Shown here: piece by piece, positions 1-8,747 of the stretch | How positions within the stretch are numbered: the stretch's first letter is position 1 | How the letters are laid out: every line of letters begins with the position of its first letter | Assembly (NCBI GenBank): GCA_017991835.1 | Contig: JAGOPY010000004.1 | Span: 1 to 64,000, forward strand | Source: Bacteroidales bacterium | Lineage (GTDB): Bacteria; Bacteroidota; Bacteroidia; Bacteroidales; JAGOPY01 | Direction of reading: 5' to 3' | Length of the DNA: 64,000 nt | The notes under the pieces: model-generated | The model's input: the letters and a program-made list of their open reading frames with translations, nothing else | What the model was told of the DNA's origin: nothing | The model's database searches: none | Position numbers and translations under genes: made by a program

Positions 1-85
1 GGAGAGCCGAATTGGAGTGCCAAATATCAACTGTGGATATAAGTACGGCATCATCCTGATCGACTCCCATTCAAAAATAAAATAA
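1..85 (+). CDS. 3' end of an unidentified gene (partial)
   Basis: One plus-strand frame is open from base 2 to a TAA at 83-85 and encodes 27 residues ending in LIDSHSKIK. The other two plus-strand frames close early or give nothing protein-like. It would be the C-terminus of a gene that starts before the window and converges on phosphofructokinase. The tail is too short to name a family, and an open frame of this length could be chance. Confidence 0.3.
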   Translation, partial: ESRIGVPNINCGYKYGIILIDSHSKIK

Positions 86-118
86 TTTTGAATTTATATT
101 AGGAAATTAACGGTATAA

Positions 119-177
119 CTTCGTGGTCTTCGTGTAATAGTTGAGTATCTGTATTTCTTTCACGAAGGTACACGAAG
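119..177. repeat. Inverted TTCGTG/CACGAA element
   Basis: The left arm at 119-134 holds two TTCGTG words and the right arm at 161-177 holds two CACGAAG words. Together they form a long, slightly bulged hairpin with a loop of about 26 nt. It lies between two convergent gene ends, so it could work as a bidirectional terminator-like structure, although there is no clean T-run. Related words recur at 1351-1436 and 49618-49719. Confidence 0.55.
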
Positions 178-182
178 AAAAA

Positions 183-1247
183 TTAAACGATATCTCCACC
201 GCAAAACTTATCTCCGAAACAGATCCCCATCTTTCTTCCTTTTCCGATAAGGGAAAAATCAGCCGGGACGAGCCGTGTTTTGGATCCGGCATCTTTCAGG
301 GGCACAGCAGTCATTTCTTCTCCTTTTTTTGCCACCATCATTCCGAACTTCCCTTTCGCGATCAGTTCGACGGCATGAGCCCCGAAACGTGTGGCCAGGA
401 TGCGATCATTTGGTGAAGGACTTCCGCCACGCTGGATATAGCCGAGAATGGTTTCGCGGGTTTCCAACCCTGTTATTTTTTCGATCTGCCGGGCAATATA
501 AGTGGCCGCTTTTTCCTTCTTCGGTTTGACGATCCCTTCGGCCACCACCACGATCGAATAGGGTTTCTTGGCCTTTGCCCGCCTGATCAGGTAATCGGCA
601 ACGATATCCATGTCATATCGTATTTCCGGCAGCAGGATCACGTCGCCTCCGCCGGCAATTCCGGCGAAAAGCGTCAGCCAGCCGGCATTGTGTCCCATCA
701 GCTCGATCACCATGATCCGTTTGTGGCTGTTGGCCGTGGTATGCAGACGGTCGATGGCGTCGGTGGCTATGCCCAGGGCCGAATCGAAACCGAACGTGAT
801 GTCGGTACCCCAGACATCATTGTCGATGGTTTTGGGCAGGCCGATCACGTTCAACCCTTCCTCGACCAGCCTGCTTGCCGTTTTTTGCGTTCCGTTTCCA
901 CCGATACAAACGAGGGCATCCAGCCCGAGTTCTTTATAATGCCTTTTGATCAGTTTCGGTTTATTCACCGGGTCTTGTCCGCCTTCTTTATCTTTTTTAA
1001 ACGGCTTTTCCCGGGAAGTCCCCAGAATAGTCCCGCCCAGGGTCAGGATGCCCGACAGTTTTTCCTCGGTAAGGATCTCATACTCTTCATTGATCAGGCC
1101 GAGAAACCCGGAAGAGATGCCGATAACTTCCATGCCGTATTCGACAATAGCAGTCTTCCCGACGCCGCGGATGGCGGCATTGATCCCTGGGCAGTCGCCG
1201 CCGGAGCTGAGGATGCCGATTCGGAGGGATTTCTTTTTAGGTGCCAT
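183..1247 (-). CDS. pfkA: 6-phosphofructokinase (ATP- or PPi-dependent, mixed signature)
   Basis: This glycolytic enzyme phosphorylates fructose 6-phosphate to the 1,6-bisphosphate. The 354-residue protein has the N-terminal GGDCPGINA loop, the substrate motif PKTIDND (residues 138-144, catalytic Asp142) and MGHNAGW. The donor-site motif reads GGNGT (116-120). The Gly at the E. coli 104 position is typical of ATP enzymes, the Lys before TIDND is typical of PPi enzymes, and the usual Asp103 is Asn. Phosphoryl donor choice is therefore uncertain. The start is the ATG at 1247; a TTG extension to 1286 adds 13 unlike residues. The gene stands alone, facing away from the next gene by 266 nt. Confidence 0.93.
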   Translation of the reverse strand: MAPKKKSLRIGILSSGGDCPGINAAIRGVGKTAIVEYGMEVIGISSGFLGLINEEYEILTEEKLSGILTLGGTILGTSREKPFKKDKEGGQDPVNKPKLIKRHYKELGLDALVCIGGNGTQKTASRLVEEGLNVIGLPKTIDNDVWGTDITFGFDSALGIATDAIDRLHTTANSHKRIMVIELMGHNAGWLTLFAGIAGGGDVILLPEIRYDMDIVADYLIRRAKAKKPYSIVVVAEGIVKPKKEKAATYIARQIEKITGLETRETILGYIQRGGSPSPNDRILATRFGAHAVELIAKGKFGMMVAKKGEEMTAVPLKDAGSKTRLVPADFSLIGKGRKMGICFGDKFCGGDIV

Positions 1248-1350
1248 GGGAGAAAATTTGAAAACCGAAATTAGGTTTTTTCTCAACGAGTGGCAGAGTT
1301 TTTATTCACAGATTTGATGTGATATTCTTGTTATTGAAAAACTACGGGCG

Positions 1351-1436
1351 CTATTCGCGTGTATTCGTTGCATCCGTATTTATTCGTGTTGCATTATAGA
1401 ACGCGAATGACACGAATTTTATCGAATGATCACGAA
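1351..1436. repeat. Cluster of inverted ATTCGTG/CACGAAT words
   Basis: ATTCGCGT at 1353-1360 pairs with ACGCGAAT at 1401-1408, and ATTCGTGT at 1382-1389 pairs with ACACGAAT at 1410-1417. More TCGAAT and CACGAAT words follow to 1436. The element fills most of the gap between phosphofructokinase and the next minus-strand gene. It resembles the palindromic filler elements at 119-177 and 49618-49719. No function can be assigned. Confidence 0.5.
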
Positions 1437-1513
1437 TGAATATACCTTTCAGCCTTATTCTACTGACCTTTGATTTTGTTCTCGAAATCAATGAGAAACA
1501 AAACAGGGATTTG

Positions 1514-2470
1514 CTAACGGACGATCCTGGTGACTGCCGACCTTCCGTTTCTATCCGTATATTTCACCAGGTATATGCCTTCTGACAGATCCCCTGCCGG
1601 GATAACAACCTTGTTTCCTGATCCTTTTGTTTGATATAAAATCCTGCCTGACAATTCCGTAAGCTTTGTTTCACTGAGTTCTTGTTCAGATTCGATGTAA
1701 ATGAAATCTTTAGCAGGGTTTGGATACACACGGGTATGGACGAGGGTTTCTTCTTTTGACTCAATTCCGGTCAAAGCGGCATGAAGAACATAACAGTATT
1801 GAACGGTAATGGAAGATCCTGAATGGTAGAACTGGATCCTCATAAGGGGTAAGGATTCATTCTCCCGGACCCACATAAAGTCGGAATAACCCGAATTTGA
1901 CGGGCCACCGTAGCTTGAATAAAGGGCAACATTCGGAACATTTATATTGCCTGGCAGCACCAGGGTGCCATAAGCATTGTACCGGGCTTCGAAAGTCCAC
2001 TGCGCCGAAGAATTCAGAAAGGATTGGAAGCCTGAATACATATAACCTGAAGCAGTGTAATTGCCCGGATATACGATAGTGGGAGGGTTTGGCTCGAATT
2101 TCGATGGCGCCCAAACGGCATTGCCCATGTACAGGAGCGAGTCGCCGTTTTTCCTGTAATATTGCTCCGTCCCGCTGTATTCTTTCCACACAAAACTGCA
2201 TCCGGGAAAAGAATTCGGCCAGTCGGAGTTTTCATAAGCGATAATCGTATCGGTATACGGATTTTCTTCCAGCTGAAGGAATGACAGGTCCCACGTCAGG
2301 TTTGCCCCGGCCGTTTCAATACTGTTGTAATCAATGCTTCCGCCCGGAGCCAGTTTCTTGTAGGTATAACTGTCGCCGGGCTGAAAATCGTAAAGTTTGT
2401 TAATGACAGGCTGTGCATATGCGGCAGCCGATAAAAGAACGGCAAAGAAAAGCATAGATGTCTTTTTCAT
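1514..2470 (-). CDS. Secreted protein with type IX secretion type A sorting domain
   Basis: A 318-residue exported protein of unknown function. It has a signal peptide (about residues 1-19, cut near AYAQ) and a beta-rich middle containing many aromatic and Gly/Ser residues. The C-terminal 75-residue type A sorting domain begins at VYPNPAKDF and ends in an SAVTRIVR-type strand. In this phylum such a domain directs the protein through the type IX secretion system and is then removed. The middle part matches no family I recognise. The gene is monocistronic, with a TATTTTTG -7 element (minus strand, 2509-2502) about 32 nt upstream of its ATG. Confidence 0.85.
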   Translation of the reverse strand: MKKTSMLFFAVLLSAAAYAQPVINKLYDFQPGDSYTYKKLAPGGSIDYNSIETAGANLTWDLSFLQLEENPYTDTIIAYENSDWPNSFPGCSFVWKEYSGTEQYYRKNGDSLLYMGNAVWAPSKFEPNPPTIVYPGNYTASGYMYSGFQSFLNSSAQWTFEARYNAYGTLVLPGNINVPNVALYSSYGGPSNSGYSDFMWVRENESLPLMRIQFYHSGSSITVQYCYVLHAALTGIESKEETLVHTRVYPNPAKDFIYIESEQELSETKLTELSGRILYQTKGSGNKVVIPAGDLSEGIYLVKYTDRNGRSAVTRIVR

Positions 2471-2501
2471 AATTTGATCTGATTAATTAGGTTGTTTTAC
2501 G

Positions 2502-2509
2502 CAAAAATA
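2502..2509 (-). promoter_or_regulatory. Candidate -7 promoter element for the 1514-2470 gene
   Basis: The minus strand reads TATTTTTG, a full match to the Bacteroidota -7 consensus TAnnTTTG. It lies 32 nt before the ATG at 2470. No good TTTG lies at the usual -33 distance; the nearest TTG on that strand is only 13 bp away, so this is a partial promoter match. Confidence 0.4.
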
Positions 2510-2622
2510 ATCAATTTAGAATCAATCTAAATAAAAATTAATTTTTGGCGGTTTTGTTATTTGAAGAAACATTTATTTATAAATTGTGCCATTATTATCC
2601 AAAACAAAATCAACATCTTACC

Positions 2623-3375
2623 ATGAAAAGATTAGCTATTCTGGTTTCCTGTTTGATGGTGCTTTGTGGCATGACCACGGCGCAAACGAACCATACCCAC
2701 CGGCACATGCTAACCATAAACCATTTGCAGGTCAAGGAATCTTTGAATTACGGCCTCGTTTTCAAAGGACCGGGATTGGGTTACACGTATTCATCCCTTT
2801 GGGAAAATGACCGCAGGGTGATGGAATACACGGGCGTATTGTCGCTGAATGTACCGCTTACCCGCGGCATTATTTCAGGATCGGTAAATTTGGTACCTGC
2901 CCGGTTAGATTACCGCTTTAAATTCGATTCGGAAGGCAAGGTCACGCTCGGGCCCTATGTTAGCCTCGATTATAACATGATGATCTATCCCGATCTGCAG
3001 AGCGGTTACCTTTTCTGGCTGACCAACTATAGCCTGGGAGGCGTCCTGTCGGGATGGTTTTCGTCGAAGGAAAGCCGGTTTGATCTCTGCCTTCATTTTA
3101 CTGTTTTGGGACTCACTTCAAGGACTAAACCCTATGATAATCCCTATTTTTTCAGCGGTTCTTTCGGTGAGCTGATCGGTGACCTGCACTCGGATCTGAC
3201 GTTCAATCCCGGGCAGTACACCGTCAATGAGATCGAACTAAGATGGACTCCGAATCCTTCGTCAAGGCTGGCCTACGGGTATTCATTCCGGTATCACGGA
3301 TATTTTCAGGAACCGGAGTTGAACATGATCAACCATTCTGTCGTAATTCATTTTCTTTTGAAAAAAGATAAATAA
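2623..3375 (+). CDS. Exported protein, probably outer-membrane barrel-like
   Basis: A 250-residue protein of unknown function. The start is the ATG at 2623, which begins a clear signal peptide (MKRLAIL..., cut near TTAQ); the frame is open upstream but the extra 26 residues would spoil it. The mature part alternates aromatic and polar residues in many short strands (for example YGLVFKGPGLGYTYSS, LAYGYSFRYHGY), as in small outer-membrane barrels. It ends two residues before the start of the serine hydrolase lipoprotein, separated by one base, so the two genes are almost certainly cotranscribed. Confidence 0.75.
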   Translation: MKRLAILVSCLMVLCGMTTAQTNHTHRHMLTINHLQVKESLNYGLVFKGPGLGYTYSSLWENDRRVMEYTGVLSLNVPLTRGIISGSVNLVPARLDYRFKFDSEGKVTLGPYVSLDYNMMIYPDLQSGYLFWLTNYSLGGVLSGWFSSKESRFDLCLHFTVLGLTSRTKPYDNPYFFSGSFGELIGDLHSDLTFNPGQYTVNEIELRWTPNPSSRLAYGYSFRYHGYFQEPELNMINHSVVIHFLLKKDK

Positions 3376-3376
3376 G

Positions 3377-4462
3377 ATGAAAAAGATCTGTACTGTATTA
3401 TGTTTTATTTTCATAATCCTGGCGATACCGGGATGTTTGCTGGAAGATGAGCTGAAGCAGTCGTATACGGGATTTATCCCCCTGGAAATCGGCGATGGAT
3501 GGGATATTTCATCGCCGGCAGCGGAGAATATCGATTCAGCGGCACTGGAGAATATTTATAAAGAGGTCTATGCCGATGACGATTTGTGGATGACGAAGAG
3601 TCTGCTAATTTTTCGTAACGGCAAACTGGTTTCGGAGAGCTACCTGAAGGATGATGCCGACCGGACCCGGATCGACGCGGTATGGTCTTGCACTAAGCAG
3701 GTAAATGCCATCATTACCGGAATTGCAATTGATGATGGCCATATCACGGGCGTCGGTGCGACCATTGAAGATTACCTGCCGGAATACACCTCGAAATATC
3801 CGGACAAGGCCGGCATCACGCTGGAGAACCTGTTGACGATGACCGGCGGCATTAGTTTTGACAATGGTTACCAGTCGGATGTGTTCAGGACACATTCAAC
3901 CGAAAACAGTCTTGATTTTGTTCTCTCCCTGGATTTGAATTTTGAGCCTGGCGATGGATTCTGGTACAATGATGGCGAGCCGCAGGTTGTCTCGGGCATG
4001 GTTCAGGCCGCCACGGGCAAACCGATGGATGAATACGCAAAAGAGGTGTTTTTTGACAGAATAGGTATGACCAATTACCAATGGGTCAGGTATTCAGATG
4101 GCGTCACCCTGGGTGGATTCGGGATCCTGACCTCGCCGAGGGAGCTGGCAAAAATAGCCCAGTGTGTGCTCGACAGCGGGAAGGCTGGCGGACAGCAGGT
4201 GATCCCACTCGACTGGGTTATAGAAATGACCTCTCCGAAAGTGACCGTGGATGAGCTCCATTCGTTTGGCTATTACTGGTGGGGCATTCCCGGGAAGGGT
4301 TACCTGCATATGTGGGGACACGGCGGGCAGTACGCGTTCATCTGCCCGGAGAAAAAATTACTGGTTGTCATAACGTCTCTGTCACAGGTTGACGATGACG
4401 TCAATATCCCGGTTGAGCGGATCGTTGCAATAGTCGACAGGATTGTGGCAGCATCGCATTGA
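3377..4462 (+). CDS. Beta-lactamase-family serine hydrolase, lipoprotein
   Basis: A penicillin-binding-protein/class C beta-lactamase fold hydrolase (361 residues), probably an esterase or peptidase and not a resistance enzyme. A lipobox (IPGC, Cys20) anchors it to a membrane. The SxxK motif is SCTK (Ser104 and Lys107), the second motif is WYNDG in place of the usual YxN, and the third is GHGGQ near residue 315. The ATG follows the stop of the preceding barrel-like gene by one base. The physiological substrate cannot be read from the sequence. Confidence 0.88.
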   Translation: MKKICTVLCFIFIILAIPGCLLEDELKQSYTGFIPLEIGDGWDISSPAAENIDSAALENIYKEVYADDDLWMTKSLLIFRNGKLVSESYLKDDADRTRIDAVWSCTKQVNAIITGIAIDDGHITGVGATIEDYLPEYTSKYPDKAGITLENLLTMTGGISFDNGYQSDVFRTHSTENSLDFVLSLDLNFEPGDGFWYNDGEPQVVSGMVQAATGKPMDEYAKEVFFDRIGMTNYQWVRYSDGVTLGGFGILTSPRELAKIAQCVLDSGKAGGQQVIPLDWVIEMTSPKVTVDELHSFGYYWWGIPGKGYLHMWGHGGQYAFICPEKKLLVVITSLSQVDDDVNIPVERIVAIVDRIVAASH

Positions 4463-4486
4463 AAAAGGTTTGCTGCCCCGGTAAAA

Positions 4487-4993
4487 TCAAAATCTAATTC
4501 CGATAGAAAGCACAGAAAATTCAAGGCTCATCGCCTTTGCAGGTCCAACGCCATAACCAAATTCCAGTGCTGAGACATATCCTTTTCCGGTTCTGAATTT
4601 TAATGGCGTTATCCTGACGCCGGCCGCCCAGGCTGGCAAAGGAGGTCTGTCTCCATTTTCTGTAAGTATCTCTGTACGCTGACCCCATAACAGGTTGCAG
4701 GTCGCATAGATCGCCGGTGTCCACTTCCCCTTTTTCTCATAACCTACAGCGATTCTGGTTGTTATCGCATTTCCGTTGCCCCACAGAATATTTGCGTCGA
4801 CCTGGCCGGCCAATTGGGATTGATGGAGAAAATGGGCCCCGATTCCCAGCCCGAGACCTTCGCTGGTGATATTGTCCGAAGAGTAATACATCCCGGTCTG
4901 GTGCAGGAAAAGGCTGATCTCGGGTCTATCCTGTGAATGGGCAGAAAATATGCCTGTCACGATAATAATGGAAACAAATAATATCTTTTTCAT
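4487..4993 (-). CDS. Small exported barrel-like protein, downstream partner of M28 peptidase
   Basis: A 168-residue protein of unknown function with a signal peptide (MKKILFVSII..., cut near AHSQ). It has amphipathic strands and ends in an aromatic residue (SIGIRF), as outer-membrane barrels do. Its ATG overlaps the stop of the M28 peptidase by 4 nt (ATGA), so the two are translationally coupled. Its second half (W-x-P-x-I, ITPLKFRTGKGY, closing strand) parallels the upstream gene at 6016-6564, which suggests the two are divergent paralogs flanking the peptidase. Confidence 0.75.
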   Translation of the reverse strand: MKKILFVSIIIVTGIFSAHSQDRPEISLFLHQTGMYYSSDNITSEGLGLGIGAHFLHQSQLAGQVDANILWGNGNAITTRIAVGYEKKGKWTPAIYATCNLLWGQRTEILTENGDRPPLPAWAAGVRITPLKFRTGKGYVSALEFGYGVGPAKAMSLEFSVLSIGIRF

Positions 4994-5997
4994 TGCTGTA
5001 CCTCCGCTAATAAGGCAATGGCTGCCATCAGAACTTTTGTGTTACCGGTCAGAAAATCTGCATCAATGGTTTCAGGAAGGTCGGAAGCCAGATGATAGTT
5101 TGGGTTCCTGAAATTGGCTCCATCTGTAAGGAAGACGGCAGGGATGCCTTTGTACCACAACAATCCGTGGTCACTCCGCATCAGGGCCTGCGACAGGAAG
5201 TAAGCACCATCGCCCGGGGCCAGGACTCCCAGTGCCTTTGACAAACTATAGCAGTTTGCCATATCCGTGATTTGCCTGGTAATTATTTCAGAATCCTTGT
5301 TCCCGATAACCATCAGGTAATCGCCCACATCGGGCAGCCGGATTCCCATGACATTTTTCTGGCTTCCCGGTTCAAAAGAACGATAGCCGATCAAATCCAT
5401 GACAATGGCTGTTTTCACATCGTCGGCCAATCCTGCCTCTACATACCGTGTGCTGCCCATCGAACCCAGTTCTTCGAGGTCAAATGCGATGAACCGGATC
5501 GTGTGACTGAAGCTGAAATTCCGGGCAATTCTCGCGGCTTCGAGCATGGCAGCGACCGCCGTTGTGTTGTCATCAGCCCCTCCGTAGAAGGCATCGAGAT
5601 GGCTCCCCACCAGGATAACTTCCTCCGCATCCGATGTCCCCGGCCATTCGGCGAAAACATTGTAAGTAATATAGGCACCTTCGCCCAGCACAGCAGTATC
5701 GGGTATATAACCCATCTTCCGGAATTCTTCGCTGATATAACCCACAGCGGCATCCCGCGTCAGGTGATCTGTCGGGAACAGGTCGCCGGGCGGGCATTCG
5801 GTGTTGTCGATCGGGGTGTCGTTCAGATGCGTATCGACGAGTTCTGCTACGCTGTTCATAAGGTTTTCCCCATTCACCTGCTGTGCAACAAGCGCAGCCT
5901 TTTCAAATCCTGATCTGTCACCCTCCTTTTCACCGCAGGCCATTAAAAGAGCCAGGAAAGAGACGATGGTTAAGTTCAATAATCTATTCATTTTCAT
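4990..5997 (-). CDS. M28 family metallopeptidase, lipoprotein
   Basis: A zinc aminopeptidase-type enzyme of 335 residues. A lipobox (LLMACGE) near residue 20 predicts a lipid-anchored exported protein. The M28 metal-site motifs are visible: SHLDAFYGG and ADDN (about residues 132-144), DLEELGSMGS with the Glu-Glu pair, MDLIGY, and a terminal YHLASD where many members have YHT. It probably trims amino acids from peptides outside the cytoplasm. ATG 5997 or ATG 5991 could be the start; both keep the signal sequence. It is the middle gene of a three-gene unit with two small barrel-like proteins. Confidence 0.9.
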   Translation of the reverse strand: MKMNRLLNLTIVSFLALLMACGEKEGDRSGFEKAALVAQQVNGENLMNSVAELVDTHLNDTPIDNTECPPGDLFPTDHLTRDAAVGYISEEFRKMGYIPDTAVLGEGAYITYNVFAEWPGTSDAEEVILVGSHLDAFYGGADDNTTAVAAMLEAARIARNFSFSHTIRFIAFDLEELGSMGSTRYVEAGLADDVKTAIVMDLIGYRSFEPGSQKNVMGIRLPDVGDYLMVIGNKDSEIITRQITDMANCYSLSKALGVLAPGDGAYFLSQALMRSDHGLLWYKGIPAVFLTDGANFRNPNYHLASDLPETIDADFLTGNTKVLMAAIALLAEVQQ

Positions 5998-6015
5998 CAC
6001 AATAAAATTTAATCC

Positions 6016-6564
6016 CTAAAATTTCATACCGGCTGAGATTAATGTCACCTGGGCACGCAGGGTTCGGCCAATCTGTGTAAAATGGGTTCCGAAATCAATC
6101 TCCGCAATGCTGAGATTCCAGTTTTTACTGATCCTGAACGACAAGGGAGCGGTGTGGATGGCCAGGTAGCCTGCATCGATACCGGTCTGCATGGCTTCCC
6201 GGGTTTCCCGAAGGAGAAAGGCCCCATCCTCAAACTTTGCCCTGCCTGTAGCTCCCAGCTCCAAACCGATTTGCGGACGCCACGCACCGGCCTCCTGCTG
6301 AAGCATAATCCGGCCAAAAACTTCGGGCAGTAAAGGATCCAATCCCACTCTGAGCCCTGCCTGCCATCTTAAAGGATCGTTTATTTCGCTCCCGATGGCC
6401 GCTTCGATGCCGGAGGCATTCTGCAGATTATAAGCCGACTGGTAGAAGAGCATGCTGTAGGCGGCTGTAACCTCAAAGCTTTTTTTATCCTGTTTTTCCT
6501 GTGAGAACAAAGGCAGGATAAAAAGCATTGTTATGACTGAAAAAATTATCTGTTTCATATTCAT
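6016..6564 (-). CDS. Small exported barrel-like protein, upstream partner of M28 peptidase
   Basis: A 182-residue protein of unknown function: signal peptide (cut near PLFSQ), amphipathic strands, and a C-terminal Phe (LISAGMKF), consistent with an outer-membrane or exported barrel. It ends 18 nt before the peptidase start. It shares layout and several local matches with the 168-residue protein on the other side of the peptidase (W-x-P-x-I near the middle, APLSFRISKNW against TPLKFRTGKGY, similar closing strand). I infer a peptidase delivered or held by a pair of related barrels. Confidence 0.75.
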   Translation of the reverse strand: MNMKQIIFSVITMLFILPLFSQEKQDKKSFEVTAAYSMLFYQSAYNLQNASGIEAAIGSEINDPLRWQAGLRVGLDPLLPEVFGRIMLQQEAGAWRPQIGLELGATGRAKFEDGAFLLRETREAMQTGIDAGYLAIHTAPLSFRISKNWNLSIAEIDFGTHFTQIGRTLRAQVTLISAGMKF

Positions 6565-6630
6565 ATTTTAATGGTCCGTGAATGATAACCAATTTCAATA
6601 TAAATCTCATCACATGAGGGCATTATGTTG

Positions 6631-7263
6631 TTATTTTTTTTGGTTATGGATATCGAGTAAAGATTTTCCCGAATCAAGGATCAGCCCCACCGACCAGCGG
6701 ATGATCACAAGTGAGCTGAGGATGGCCGCCATCGCATCTATAATCGGGATGTTCCAGATAAGCGCCGCTGTCAGGCCCAGGATAGCCGAAACACTGGTGA
6801 GGGCATCGGCCAGCACATGCAGGTAAGCAGCCCGGATGTTGTGATCCGACTGGCTTTTGTCGTGATGCAGGATGAATGCGCTTATAATATTGACGATCAG
6901 ACCGATACATGCTACAATGATAGCTTCCTTGTAATCTATCGGAAGGGGATTGACGCTTCTTTTTATGGCTTCGGAAAGGATAAAAAAGGCGAAGATGAGC
7001 AACATCAGGCCACTGCTATAACCTGAGAGTGACAGGACCTTATCCGGATTGCCTTTGAATCTGCCGCTGGCCTTCGATCGCCTGATAAAAACATAGGCTA
7101 TCCAGCTCAGTCCGATGGCCAGCACATGCGATCCCATGTGGATTCCGTCGGCCAGTAGCGCCATCGATTTTGTCGTTATTCCGAAAAAAATCTCGACAAC
7201 CATCGTGACGGCCGTTAAAAGCACGACAAACAGGGTTTTCCTCTCCAGTACATTCTTGTCCAT
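6631..7263 (-). CDS. Cation diffusion facilitator (DmeF-like metal exporter)
   Basis: A 210-residue inner-membrane protein with about six hydrophobic segments. It carries the CDF metal-site signatures: ALLADGIHMGSH in segment 2 and YLHVLADALTS (HxxxD) in segment 5. These resemble the DmeF branch, which exports Co2+/Ni2+ and other divalent ions in exchange for protons. It lacks the C-terminal cytoplasmic domain of longer CDF proteins and has no His-rich loop. It is read in the same direction as its neighbours but separated from both by more than 60 nt. Confidence 0.88.
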   Translation of the reverse strand: MDKNVLERKTLFVVLLTAVTMVVEIFFGITTKSMALLADGIHMGSHVLAIGLSWIAYVFIRRSKASGRFKGNPDKVLSLSGYSSGLMLLIFAFFILSEAIKRSVNPLPIDYKEAIIVACIGLIVNIISAFILHHDKSQSDHNIRAAYLHVLADALTSVSAILGLTAALIWNIPIIDAMAAILSSLVIIRWSVGLILDSGKSLLDIHNQKK

Positions 7264-7334
7264 GGCACCAGCAAATCAGGATTGCGACGGAAATTAGTGC
7301 CGGTAAAATTACAAAAGGATTCGGGATATTATCC

Positions 7335-8747
7335 TTAACGGATTCTATTAACCTCCGACAATTTTTCACTGAAAACCGGAGCATGCCCGTTTATCAAAGG
7401 CCTGACATACTTCGCCACATTGAAATCCACCGGATGACCGGATGGGTTTTCATATACCTGTGAAAACACCGACGGATTGTTTTTTTTCTGGTATCCTTTA
7501 TTTAAAGTGAAATACAGGAGAGCTTCATAGAAGCCGATCTTAATGTTGGGATAAGACCGTTGAAGGATGGATTTGTTCGAATAGAAATGATATTTCATTT
7601 TGTTGTAGCCCTCCAGCAATTCTTCCGGTGAAAGGTTTTCCGGACGGATGATGACTTTCGAAGCATCGAACCGGGTCCAGTCGTCGGTGAGAATCCGTCC
7701 TTCGTTTCGTAATTTGTTGAATACCGGTGTCCCGGGATAAGGGGTCATTACGCAGGCCTGGAAAAATGCGGCTTTTGAGCGGGTGAGGAAATCATGGGCA
7801 ACATCAAACACATCCGGTGTGTCAGTATCGAGGCCGAAGATCAGCGATGCCATGGTCATGATCCCGTTGTCCTGAAGCTTTTTCACCGCGCTGACGTTTT
7901 CATCAATAGTTTTCAGCGTTTTCCGGTACTGGCTGATCCCCGAATCCGACATCGATTCGAACCCGATGAGCAAGGCCCTGCATCCCGATCTGTAAGCGAG
8001 ATTCATAAGCTCCGGGTCATTGGCGACCTGTACCGATGCCTGGCCAACCCAGATCTTATTCAACGGGATCATCTCCCTGAACAGTTCCCGGGCATATTTT
8101 TTATCCCCGGTAATGTTGTCGTCGAGGAAGAACAGGTTCTTCTCACGGCATGATTCAATGTCAGCGATAATATCGGGTATGGGTTTATGCCGCTGGCGGG
8201 TGCCGAAAAACCGCGAAACCGAACAAAAGTCGCAGTTATAAGGGCAACCGCGGGTGGTCTCAATAGGGGCGATGGCGAATCTTCCCGATGAACATTTGAT
8301 AAGATCCCTCCGGGGCCTTACATGTTTTTGTAGATCAGGCAGTTTATCGAGTTTGTAGAACGATTTCAGCCGGTTGTGTTTAGCATCGTCCAGGACGATA
8401 TCCCACAACCCTTCTGCCTCACCGATAACGACTGCGTTACCATACCTTATAGCTTCATCGGGCATCGATGTAGCATGGATCCCCCCGAAAACCACTGTTT
8501 TCCCCCGTTTCCGGAATTCGTTGGCCACCTGGTACCCGCGGATGGCCGTTTGCGTCATGATCGAAATCCCGATAAGGTCGTAATCCCCTTCGAAATTGAC
8601 CGTTTCTCCATACACTTCTTCCACGATTTCCACTTCATGGTCAGGGGGTGTAAGCGCTGCTATCAGAGAAAGTGTCAACTGGGGGATGTCCATCGAATTC
8701 GGACGTTGCTGATCAACCTGACAGGGTGCAATTAGTAATATTTTCAT
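7335..8747 (-). CDS. B12-binding-domain radical SAM enzyme
   Basis: A 470-residue radical S-adenosylmethionine enzyme. The N-terminal 140 residues form a cobalamin-binding-like Rossmann domain (GGIHATSMPDEA loop, GEAEGLWD). The radical SAM core starts at RGCPYNCDFC (CxxxCxxC, the 4Fe-4S site). A C-terminal helical domain follows, as in the DUF4070-type members. Relatives methylate or rearrange lipids, hopanoids, tetrapyrroles or antibiotics; the substrate is not evident here and no biosynthetic neighbours give a hint. The start is the ATG at 8747. Confidence 0.88.
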   Translation of the reverse strand: MKILLIAPCQVDQQRPNSMDIPQLTLSLIAALTPPDHEVEIVEEVYGETVNFEGDYDLIGISIMTQTAIRGYQVANEFRKRGKTVVFGGIHATSMPDEAIRYGNAVVIGEAEGLWDIVLDDAKHNRLKSFYKLDKLPDLQKHVRPRRDLIKCSSGRFAIAPIETTRGCPYNCDFCSVSRFFGTRQRHKPIPDIIADIESCREKNLFFLDDNITGDKKYARELFREMIPLNKIWVGQASVQVANDPELMNLAYRSGCRALLIGFESMSDSGISQYRKTLKTIDENVSAVKKLQDNGIMTMASLIFGLDTDTPDVFDVAHDFLTRSKAAFFQACVMTPYPGTPVFNKLRNEGRILTDDWTRFDASKVIIRPENLSPEELLEGYNKMKYHFYSNKSILQRSYPNIKIGFYEALLYFTLNKGYQKKNNPSVFSQVYENPSGHPVDFNVAKYVRPLINGHAPVFSEKLSEVNRIR

